A DNA stretch of 64,000 nucleotides, taken from assembly GCA_025917655.1 (NCBI GenBank), contig CP084617.1, positions 62,001 to 126,000 of the forward strand. Direction: 5' to 3'. Each line of letters starts with the position of its first letter. Position 1 is the first letter of the stretch. Positions 54,265-63,229 of the stretch are shown here, in pieces. Under the pieces are notes generated by a model. That model ran no database searches and was not told where the DNA came from. It saw only the letters and a list, made by a program, of their open reading frames with translations. The position numbers and the translations under genes were made by a program. Source of the DNA: Chlorella sorokiniana. Lineage: Eukaryota > Chlorophyta > Trebouxiophyceae > Chlorellales > Chlorellaceae.

Positions 54265-56410
54265 GCTGGCGCGCTTCCACAGCGCAGGACAGCCTCTTTA
54301 TCAGTGGCTCAGGCCCGCCAGCTGCTTCGCCAGCTCCCTGCTGGGCGCCTTGAAGCCGGCAACGGTGACCAGCATGGAGCGGCGGGTGGCGGGGGCCTCC
54401 AGCGTGGCGTCGCTGCCGCACAGCGGGCAGGCGGCCTCCGCGGCTCCCAGCGAGCGCAGCGCTGCGGTGCTGCCCAGCGCGGCTGCCGCTGCCGGGGCTG
54501 CGCCTCTGCCTTGCCCAGGCGGGCGGAGCTGGTGACGCTCCAGCCGCAGCCGCCCAGCAGGGTGGAGAAGGCCTGGAAGGTCTGGTCGTCGGTGATGGCG
54601 TTGGCCACCTCCTCCAGGCACGCGTCCCCCAGGCTCTCCAGCGCGGAGCAGCAGGGGGCCAGGGCGCTGCCGCCGCAGGGGCCCGACAGCGCAGCCTGGA
54701 AGCTGTCCATGCAGGTGCCAGAAGAGGGGGTGGCGGGGGTGGAGGGGGTGGCGGGGGTGGAGGGGGTGGGGGGTGCGGATCCGTCGGTGGTAGGCACCGT
54801 GATGCGGCAGCTGTCAAGGGTGTTGAGGCTGCAGAAGGGAAGGGGGAGGGGGGGGCAGAGGTGAAAAGACATGCTGATTGGGGGCAGGGGGTGGCGACAG
54901 AGCATCACGGCAGGAGCGGTGCACAGCAAAGGGCAGCAGCACGCAGTGCAGCACAGCACCATCGCAGCAAGACCATCATTCCAACCCAGCAGCAGCCACT
55001 CACAAGGCGGTCAGCAGCTCGGCGTACTGCGTGTCGGCCGCCATGGTGGCAGCCAGGTAGGCCAGGCACTCGCCGCCAAGGCCAGACAGCGAGTTGCAGC
55101 AGTCGGCGGCGGACGCGTCGGCGGAGCAGGTGGTGTTGAGGGCGAGGTTGAAGCTGTCGACGCAGGCCTGCTCGTCCAGGGGGCGGTGCCGTTGTTGCTG
55201 CTGTTGGTGGGGAGCGTCACCTGGAGGCCGCAGGTCTCGTAGATGGAAATGCTGCGGAGGGGGAAGGCAAGTGCAAGGCGACGAGCGTGAGAGAGTGGTG
55301 CTGCCAGCAGCAGGTTTGTAGTGAACCTTATTTGAGCAAATCACGGAAACAGCTGGCACACCGAGGCAGCAGCAGCAGTGGCAGGCAAGAAGTAGGGATC
55401 GCGGCGGCAGGCTGGCAGAGCAGCAGCAGCAGCAGCACTCACGCTGCGTCCACCAGCGTCTGGTTGCCGGCCAGGCTGTCCAGCACCTCGCCCCAGCACG
55501 TCTCCCCCAGGCTCAGCAGCCCAGAGCAGCACTCGGCGGTGGTGCCGGTGCAGGTGTCGATTGTCTGCAGCCAGGCCTGGAAGGAGTCGATGCACTGGCT
55601 GCCGCTGCCGCCGCCGATGGGGACGGCGGGGGCGGCGACCCGCCGGTGCCAAAGCTGATGCCGCCAAGCTGCTTCAGGCCGCGGGCCTGGGCGGTGCCAG
55701 CTGTGGCCAGCAGCGCTGCCAGGGCCAGCAGGAGGGACAGGGTGCGCATGTTGAGAGGGTTGAGGAAGGATAGGGTGGGAGTGCAAGGCTTGGCGAAAGA
55801 GCGCAGGAGGCTAAGAGTGGAGAAGGAGAGGACTTTGCTTTAAAAGTGGATGGCGATATGATTAATTGATCGTCCGCCTCGCCGCTGGGGCTTTATAGCG
55901 GCGACATGAGCTGACCTTCGCGAGCGCTTCCTGCCGCCAGCTCGGATGGCCAGCTTCTCAGCAGCTCCCAAGCCTGTCAGGATCGTCCTAGCTTCTCCAT
56001 CCTGTCCTTGCGGCGCCCTCCTCTCATCACCTGTCGCCAGCAGAGGGTCTGTGCATCTTGGCCGGGGAACAGCAAGCTAAAGGAGGGCCCGCTGAGTTGC
56101 ATGAATGCAGCTCATGCATCCTATCATGATGGCAGCGCATCTCATTGGTCGCAGCTTATAGATGCTTGGTGCCGGCTGCCCGCCCGCCTCACAGACACCG
56201 CCTTTCGTCGCCGCCGTTCGCCCCCACTGCGCCAGTGTGGGCTGCTGCTGCATCCGTGTGCAAGGACCAGAAGCTCCAGTAACTGAAAAGTAGAGTCCCA
56301 CCTTTGTTATGGATGTGCGTGCCTGCGACCTGAGTCCGTTGGGAAGTGATTGGGCAGAGTCACATTGCATGGAACGGGTGTTCACCAAACTTGGCTGTCA
56401 CGAAACTCTC
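54265..56410 (-). repeat. Inverted duplication, right arm
   Basis: Reverse-complement counterpart of about 33560-35720. The two arms face each other across about 18.5 kb that contains the F-box/LRR, low-complexity, Pol lambda, COA1-like and CSP41 genes. Confidence 0.85.
54301..55749 (-). CDS. Secreted six-cysteine triple-domain protein, copy B (prolamin/EC1-like)
   Basis: Exons 55749-55443, 55251-55004 and 54828-54301, the same sizes as in copy A to within a base. Same signal peptide and three Cys domains; differences are few (for example a CIDSFQAWLQTIDTC opening and CMDSFQAALSGPC in domain 3). The linker before domain 3 is in frame here (GSAPPTPSTPATPSTP), where copy A is one C short. Copy B in turn changes frame near 54495, where copy A is intact. 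Both copies share the break after GGSPPPP in exon 1 and one in exon 2. Each copy therefore supports the other's reading, and base-calling error or gene conversion explains the pattern better than independent decay. TATAAA lies at 55897-55892 on the minus strand. Confidence 0.75.
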
Positions 56411-57010
56411 CACCCAGCGAGGTGCCTTGCAAGGAGTGGGCTTGCAGCGGGCCCGCAAAATCAGTTATCTTCTACCGATCGACTTTCGGGTGGCCAGAAC
56501 GCACAGCGCTCCTGCCCGCACAAGCGGCGCCGCAGGATGGTCGCTGCCGCCGCCCAGGTACCAGGGTGGCGCAGCGGCCGACGTAGCAGGGCAGCATGCT
56601 GCCGATATGGCCGCCGCCATGCTTGCAAGGCATGCTGCATTCGTGCCGCTGTACGTGCAGCATCGTAGCATGCTGCTTCCTCTAGTTTCGTATTCGACAC
56701 TGCCGGGCGCCTGCAGGCCGCCTGCTGTGCATCGCTGTCGCGTCGAGCCTCTTGAGCTGCTGCCACTCTGTCCAATGCTGGCCTTGGTGCAGATGTGGTA
56801 TGATGCATCAGCTAATATTACATCGTATAATCAGTAACTCGACTCACAGAAATGATCATTCATTGGTTGCTGGGTAACCGACTGGCACGCCTCATGTTGC
56901 AGAGGCGAGATCAGCGCGGTGCGGAATCGAATCAGGGGAGGAATCACAGGAATCAGGAGGGCAGGCCGGCAGAAGCGCTGCAGGGATCACGAAAATCGCT
57001 GATGCATGCT
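56411..57010. other. Intergenic region
   Basis: Upstream side of copy B beyond the duplicated arm, and downstream side of the third family member. AT-rich at about 56780-56860. No gene seen. Confidence 0.45.
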
Positions 57011-58920
57011 CATATGAGGGGCCAGAAGATGGGAACAGGCATACAAAAGTGGCGCGCAGGGGGTCGCCGCATCCCGTGGCGGTGCGACATCTTGCGCAGG
57101 ATCCCCTCGCAGCCCTGGACATCCAGGCAGAGCCCGCTCAATGCTTGCCCGGCAGGCGCGCGCCCAGCCCCAGCAGCGGCAGCCCGCCGCTGGCAGCGCG
57201 CTTGGCGCGCAGCACGGGGCGCCGCGCGCGCGGCGGCGGCGGTCAGGGCGGAGTGAGGGGCGGACGTGTGGGCCAAGCCGGCGCGCGCTTCCTGGAAGGT
57301 GACGGTCCAGCCGCAAGACTGCAGCAGGTCCACGCTGCAAACGGGGGGGAGGGCGGCAGGAGCGAGGGCAGGTAAAAGAAAGGGCGGGGGCTTGCAAGCC
57401 GCGAGGCGGTGCAGGCAGGGCGCAAACGCCTTTCTCCACGCAAAGGCCAGCCCGCTGCCTGCGCCTGCAGATGCCGATCAACCCCAGCGGCCAGGCAGCT
57501 GGAGGAGCAAGAAGGAGTCGGCGCAGCGGCAGGCCACTCACAACTTCTGGCGCATATCGGGCTGGTCGGTGATGGCGTTGGCCACCTCCTCCAGGCACGC
57601 CTCGCCCACGTCGTCGATGGCGGCGCAGCAGCCCTCCAGCGTGCCGCTCTGGGAGCAGCTGCCGTCCAGGGCGGTCACAAAGCTGTCGGCGCACTCGTCA
57701 GAGAGGCCAGAGTGGGGGGTGTCGCCGTTGTTGACGCCGTCGCTCTCGCCGCACTGCTCCAGGGTCGCCTTGCTGCAGGGTGGGACAGAAGTGCCAAAAG
57801 GCAGGAAGGTTCAGGCTGCGGTGCGGATCCTCTCGGTACAGAAGCTGCAAGGGTGGAAGCCGCGCAGTGGCGGGGCAGCAGGAGGCAACGGCAGCGGCCT
57901 GGCACGCACGGGCTCCGCGGGGGGCCGCATGCTCGGCAGCGCGGTGCCACCAGAGGCAGCAGGAAGAAAGAGCGGCGGCGGCGGCAACAAGCTGCAGCGG
58001 AGCAGAGCCGCCAGCAAGCGGCGCGGCTCACAAGGCTTCCAGGGTGTCGGCATATTCCAGGTCGGCGGCCATGAGGGCGGCGATGAGCGACTGGCACTCC
58101 GTGCCGAGCGCGCCCAGCGCGGCGCAGCACGCAGCATCCGACCCCTGCTCCGAGCAGCCGCCGTCCAGCGCGGCGTTGAAGGCGTCGATGCACTGCTCCT
58201 CGCTGTAGCCGCCGCCGCCGCCGTTGCCGCTGTCTGACGTGGTCACGGTGACGCCGCAGGTGCCGAAGAGGTCGATGCTGCGGGAAGCGGGGGTTGGGAG
58301 GGGTGGGAGGGGGAGGGGTGGGCGGGTGCAGGGAGCGGGGAGCAGGCTGGGCAGCCCAGTGGCGGCACCTTGCGCAGCTGCAGCCGAGAGGACTCTCGGG
58401 TGCCGGCGCATCCGGGACGCGCAGCAGCGGCGCCGCAGCAGGAGCGCTGCGCCGGGGCTGGGTGCCGCGGCGGCAGCCGGCGGCGGCGCTCACGTTTCCT
58501 TGAGCACAGCCTCGTCGGCGGACACCGCCTCCAGGATGTGGCTCCAGCAGGCCTCGCCCAGCTCCAGGAACGGCTCGCAGCACTGGGCGGCGGAGCCGTA
58601 GCAGGAAGACGACGTTTCCAGCCACGCCAGGAACGCGTCCCGGCAGTCCTGCTGCTGCTCGGGGCTCAGACCGGCGCCGTGGCCGCCCGCAGGGGCGGGG
58701 GCGGGTAGCCGCCGCTGCCGCCGCTGCCGCTGCCAGGAGTGCCGTAGTAGCGGGGGGTCAGTGTCCCGGAGCGGGCGGCGGCGGCGGGGGCCGAGGCGGC
58801 GGCGGGGAGGGCGCTGCGGAGGTGGGCGAGCGTGGCAGCGGGGAGCGTGCCGGCGCTGATGGGCACCGCGGCGGCGGTCAGCAGGGCCAGGAGGGCCAGC
58901 AGCATGGCACTGCTGCGCAT
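57011..58920 (-). CDS. Secreted six-cysteine triple-domain protein, diverged paralogue C
   Basis: Exons 58920-58494, 58277-58030, 57772-57542 and 57334-57011. Signal peptide MLLALLALLTAAAVPISAG. Domains: CRDAFLAWLETSSSC with CCEPFLELGEACW; CIDAFNAALDGGC with CCAALGALGTEC; and CADSFVTALDGSC with CCAAIDDVGEAC. The last Cys is in IDLFGTC, KATLEQC and VDLLQSC, each encoded just after an intron. Cys spacing is the same as in copies A and B, down to x27 in domain 2. All three introns are phase 2. Unlike A/B, domain 3 is also split by an intron, and the C-terminus is shorter, Arg-rich and of uncertain frame. Exon 1 changes frame at a C5 run after GGYPPPP (near 58691), the same place as in A and B. 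This is an old duplicate of the A/B gene, 1.3 kb from copy B in the same orientation. Confidence 0.72.
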
Positions 58921-59593
58921 GTCCGCTTTATAGAGTGGTGTGCCCTTCCAGGGGCGGCGACAGGCGATGAGCTTGCGTGTGGGACGGCAGGCAAGTGGTA
59001 GAGGGAATGCTTGCGGCGGGAGAGGAGTGAAGTGGGTTCGATGGCTTGCATTGTGCAGGGCCAGGTCTTGTAGGCATGTAAGGGAGTCCCAGCCTGGGTT
59101 CTGTGCCACTTCCGGGCGCACCGGATGGAAGCTGCCCGCCGGCTTCCGTTTCCTGTTTGAGGTCTGCGGGGACTCCTCCGACTTCCCACAGGCCTCAAAC
59201 ATCACTTTTTACACTCCGACTCGCATTTACTGACGCCAGCAGAACGCTGCGTATGTGTACGGGCGACTGACGGGCGATGACAGCGTTTCAAAAGCGGGTA
59301 ACGTTCTGCGGATTGGGCAAGACGGATCAAAAGCGAATTTCTGAGAAAGTGCAAGCTTGAGCATGCGAGAGCCCGCCGCACGTCCTCGCCTGCATGGGCT
59401 TTCTCTGCTGCCGCCAGCAATGCACCAGCCCCACCGCGCCTGAGGCTGCAACCCCGCCGCATGGCTGACTTGTTACATATACAGACGTTCCACATCGCCC
59501 TGATCACTCATATCCAGGGTGGCAGGGGTGGCAGGCGGTGTTTGCACAAACGAGAGGGAAGCGGCAGCGGCAGTCGCCTCTCTGCCCACCTCA
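58921..59593. other. Intergenic region
   Basis: Promoter side of paralogue C and 3' flank of the single-exon gene. A TATA-like TTTATAGAG lies at about 58926-58934. No gene seen. Confidence 0.45.
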
Positions 59594-60401
59594 TCACATG
59601 CCCAGGATGTACTCTTCAGGCTCCTCCTCCTCCTGGTCCTCGGCGGCATGCTCATCCTTGGCTTGCATGAGGTAGGAGAAGGCTGGACGGCGCCACAGCA
59701 GGCCCAGCGCCGCCGCCGCCGCCAGGCCGCCCACCACCACCCCGACGCTCAGCAGTGCGGCGGCAACGATACCCACGAGGGGGCGATGCCGCTGCTGCTG
59801 CACCCAGCGACGCAGCCAAGTGGCCGACGAGGCGCAGCAGCGGGGTCAGCACCCAGCTGTGAAGCGGCTGCAGCAGAGCTGGGAGGGAGGCGGGCAACGC
59901 CGTCTGGGCATGCCACCGCTGCGCTGCGCACTGCCGAGCGCATTGCAACAGCGACTGTTCGTGCTGCTGCTGCTGCTGCTGCTGTTCTTCTTCCTCCTCC
60001 CGCTGCCGTATCGCTTGAATGGCTGGACTCTCCGCGCTCCAAACACTTCTTGCGAATGCGGCAGGTTGCGTCAAGTTTGGTGCGTACGCTGCCTCCCGCC
60101 ACAGACGCCGGCTGTCCACAGCGAGACGACGTCCTGGTTTTGTCGACAGATATCGCTGTCTTTCACCCACGGGGCTCGTTCTCAGCAGCAGAACTTCTGG
60201 GCGGGTTTGTGGCGGTGGCCCACTGAGGCAATAGTGGCCCATCGTTGCTTGTCGTCGCTGATCGGATGAGTGCGAGGTGGACAGAAAGAAAGGCAATTCA
60301 CCAATGTCATCAGGCCGCACCACACTTCGCCACGAAATATATGCCAGCTCAGGCGGGGAGCGATGGCAGGTGGCCATCACGATGGCTTGCAGTACCCACA
60401 T
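59594..60401 (-). CDS. Single-exon membrane protein, unrecognised
   Basis: ATG at 60401 (MWVLQAIVMATCHRSPPELA), or a later one (MGHYCLSG at about 60239). An Arg-rich region (GRRLAVDSRRLWREAAYAPN) is followed by a Glu/Gln block, then LLQPLHSWVLTPLLRLVGHL. After a one-base frame change near 59795 comes a strong membrane helix, IVAAALLSVGVVVGGLAAAA, and the tail RRPAFSYLMQAKDEHAAEDQ with a run of Glu, ending YILGM and TGA at 59594-59596. One C-terminal membrane span with an acidic tail suggests an organelle-anchored small protein. I do not recognise it. It is the only gene here without a visible intron. Confidence 0.45.
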
Positions 60402-60584
60402 TACGAATCTAAACGTTGATTTGACGTAGGGGAGGTTCTGCTTGCACGCATGGGCGCATGCAGCCTACAAGTAGGGCTGCCATGGGCAGCCCGGCCAAGT
60501 GGAACCCGACTTGGCCGTGCTCATAGCTTGATTGAAGCGTCAGGTGGGCATTTTGCGTGCTTGTAGGCGCTACGGCACCCCGGC

Positions 60585-62454
60585 ATGGCAAGATTGGCCC
60601 GGAAAACCTCTACCACAACCCACCTCTCGCGCACTCCTTACCCAACGCCCATGACACATTCTGCAGTCCAAGTTGTCGCAAAGCACCCCAGGCCCAAGCG
60701 GCGCCAGAAGGCGGCGAGCCCCAAGGTGGGAGCGGCGGCTGCTACGGCCGCCGCCGCGCTGGCGCCGCGCTTCATGCCCCTGTTCAGCAGTGGTGTGCTT
60801 CTGGTCGCCGGCTCATGCCGCCATTTTGTTCATTGGCTCGCAGGTGGCGGTGCTGACCAAGCCGCGGCTGCCGCAAACCCTCACCTTCCCCCACCGGACG
60901 TGGACCTCCCTCAGCCGGGGCCGCCCGGCAGCGGCGCCGCCGCCGCAGGCCCGCAAGCCCGCACTGGCCGCGCCGCCCGCTGAAGCTCAGCCGGCCGTGG
61001 CACCCGCCGAGGCTGCCAAGCCCCGGAAGCGGAAGCCGCGCAAGGCCGCGGCTGCTGCGGTGGCTGCTTCGGAGGCGGCGCCGCGGGAGCTGGCGGCGGC
61101 CGCTGCCGCCCCGCCCCCACCGCCACCGCCGTCACCGTGTCTGTCACCGTCCCCGACTGCGTGCTCCAGTTCGGGAGCACCTGCGGCTGGTGGGCAGCTG
61201 CGCGGAGCTGGGCGGGTGGGACCCGTCGGCGGCACCGGCGCTGATCTGGCACTCGGGGCACGTGTGGCGCTGCCAGCTGGCGCTGCCCGCCGGCGCCGCC
61301 CTCGCCTTCAAGCTGGTCATCGTGCGCGGCGACGGCGCAACTTTCTACTGGGAGCCGGACGCCGACCGCGCGCTGAACATCCCGCGGCTGCCGCACGGCG
61401 GCTCTCGCGGGGACCCCGCGCTGCGCGTGTCGTGCCGCTTTGCCGATACGCGGCACACGCACGTGGAGTGCCCGCAGCTGGAGCGGCAGGCGGGCGGCCG
61501 CGGCCCGCCTGGCCCAGCTGCAGAGCGAGCGGAAGCAGCTGTCGGCGCGCGTCGTGGCGGCGTGGCAGGCGGTGCAGGAGAGGTGAGGGTGCGGCGGCTT
61601 GCTGAGCACGCCCACCTGCTGATGGGAGAGGGGTTGCTGTGAGCAATCCGCCCCTCTCCCCCTCGCCGGAAGCACCGCGGCCGCTGCTGCTGCCACTTCG
61701 GGGCCTGCTGCCGCAAGCTGCCGCGCTGCTCCCCGCCCTTCGCCCGTGCGATTCCCGCGCCCTCACGCTCCTTGCTTGCCTGCCACCCACCCGCTCTGCC
61801 CGCGAGCAGCGAGGACCGCCTGTCGCTGCTGAGGCGGGAGGTGGAGCAGTGCGTGAGCTTGGAGCTGGCGGTGCAGCAGGAGCAGCTGGCGGCGGCGCAG
61901 CAGGCGCAGCGCGCGCAGCGCGCGGCGGCGGAGCCCGGCGTCGCCCGGCTTCGCCGTGCTGGCCTGTGCCCTGGACACAGTGCGGGAGCGGCTGTCAGAC
62001 CTGCTGCTGCCCGCCAGCGCCGCCAGCCTGGCGCGCGCGCGCGCGCCGTCGTCGCCGCGGCCGGCGGCGGCGATGCGAGCGTGGGCAAGGGCGGCCGCGC
62101 CCGGGCCTGTCCCGCAGCAGCAGCCTGGACCAGCTGTCGCACGGCGCGGCGGCGTTTGGCGGCGGCGGGCTGCCCAGCCAGCGCAGCGCGCAGGCCGTGG
62201 TCACCCATGCACTCCCCACAGACCAGGCAAGCGGGGCGGAGCCTGCTGGGCTTCCCTGGCCAGCACACCTCAAGCGAACCTCGCGCCTGCCCCGCTGGCT
62301 GTGCCTGCTGGAGTGTCGTACAGCTTTGCCACCGTCTGAACCCAATCGTCCCATCGATCCAGCGGTGTGGTGCTGCTTGCCTGACGCGGTTGGCTTGGTG
62401 GCCCTCGCTGTCTGCCTGCAGGCTGGCGAACAGGATGCTGCGGAAGCTGCGTGA
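60585..62454 (+). CDS. CBM20 starch-binding coiled-coil protein
   Basis: A basic, Ser/Thr/Ala-rich N-terminus (MARLARKTSTTTHLSRTPYP) looks like a plastid transit peptide. A Pro/Ala/Lys linker (about 60840-61130) leads to a CBM20 domain (about 61135-61490): VTVPDCVLQFGSTLRLVGSC, AELGGWDPSAAPALIWHSGH, WRCQLALPAGAALAFKLVIV and FYWEPDADRALNIP. The starch-site Trp and the G-S-x-x-E-L-G-x-W-D block are present. A coiled coil follows: LAQLQSERKQLSARVVAAWQ, then across an intron (61582/61810) EDRLSLLRREVEQCVSLELA. Later parts are DTVRERLSDLLLPASAASLA and LSRSSSLDQLSHG. The last intron has a GC donor (62227), and the final exon gives AGEQDAAEAA and TGA. CBM20 plus coiled coil recalls Chlamydomonas SAGA-type pyrenoid-starch proteins or starch-targeting scaffolds; a non-enzymatic starch-granule protein is likely. 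Frame changes near 61135, 61490, 61935 and 62095. Confidence 0.75.
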
Positions 62455-63229
62455 GCCTGCCTGGCGCTCATTGAACACTCGGACCCCCATGCACAACAGC
62501 GCAACAGACTTGTGGCCTGGCTTGCTTCTGCAGCTCGCCACAATAATACCCCCTTCCCTGCATGAAGCATGGAAATGCTTTCAGTGGCGCCCGAGAGGCA
62601 ACCGCCAGCGCCAGGTTTTACCATATCTCACCCTTCCCCAAGGTTTTGAATGCACCGTTCCAGGCACCCGCCCCGTGCTGACCCTTTTCCCAGCCGTGCT
62701 GTTTTCTTTCCAGCCGCTGGCTCCCATGCGTGCCTATTTTACGGTGCGCCAACACTGCCCCTACGCCCGCCATCTGCGCCCTTGCGCAGGAAACGCTCCG
62801 TTGCAGCGGGCCGGTCTCTCCTCCTGGTTTGTGCCCCGCCAATGAACCCCCATTCTTCGTACTACCTTCACGGCTGGCAGGCTGGGCGCCCCCAGTCCCT
62901 TCCGCCGTGTTCATCTTTGCATTGCGTCCGTCCTGCAGTCCCCCTCCTGCCAGCACAGCACAGCCCTGCCTCACCTCAACGCACGGCGCCATTGCGCCGT
63001 CGCCGCCCCTTGATTTTGTTAGCATTGCCCCCTTTTGGGCTGCCGGCTGGCGCGCTGCAGTCCTTTCCCGGGCACCGCCCCCTACAGCTGCGGCGCCTCG
63101 CCGCCTCTGCCAGTCTTTCGTTTTGTACAATAGCAGGGCCCTGCCCCAATGCAACAGCACAATTGCAGCCAGTGCTGACAGGCTGGCAGGCACCGCAGGC
63201 TGCCCAGGCAAGCCGGCTGGGCTGCGCCT
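62455..63229. other. Convergent intergenic region
   Basis: 3' flanks of the CBM20 gene (+) and the partial gene at the window's end (-). A 197-codon frame is open on the minus strand (62618-63211) but has no family resemblance. Confidence 0.4.

Noticed and set aside
54861-55321. Plus-strand frames across copy B
   Set aside because: They are the opposite strand of exons and introns that match copy A exactly in structure.
34294-55749. Calling copies A and B pseudogenes because of several frame changes
   Set aside because: The two copies break at partly different runs, cysteines and introns are perfectly kept, and unrelated conserved genes in the window show the same single-base losses.
62618-63211. 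197-codon minus-strand frame
   Set aside because: No start context, no family resemblance, and it lies where two 3' UTRs should meet.
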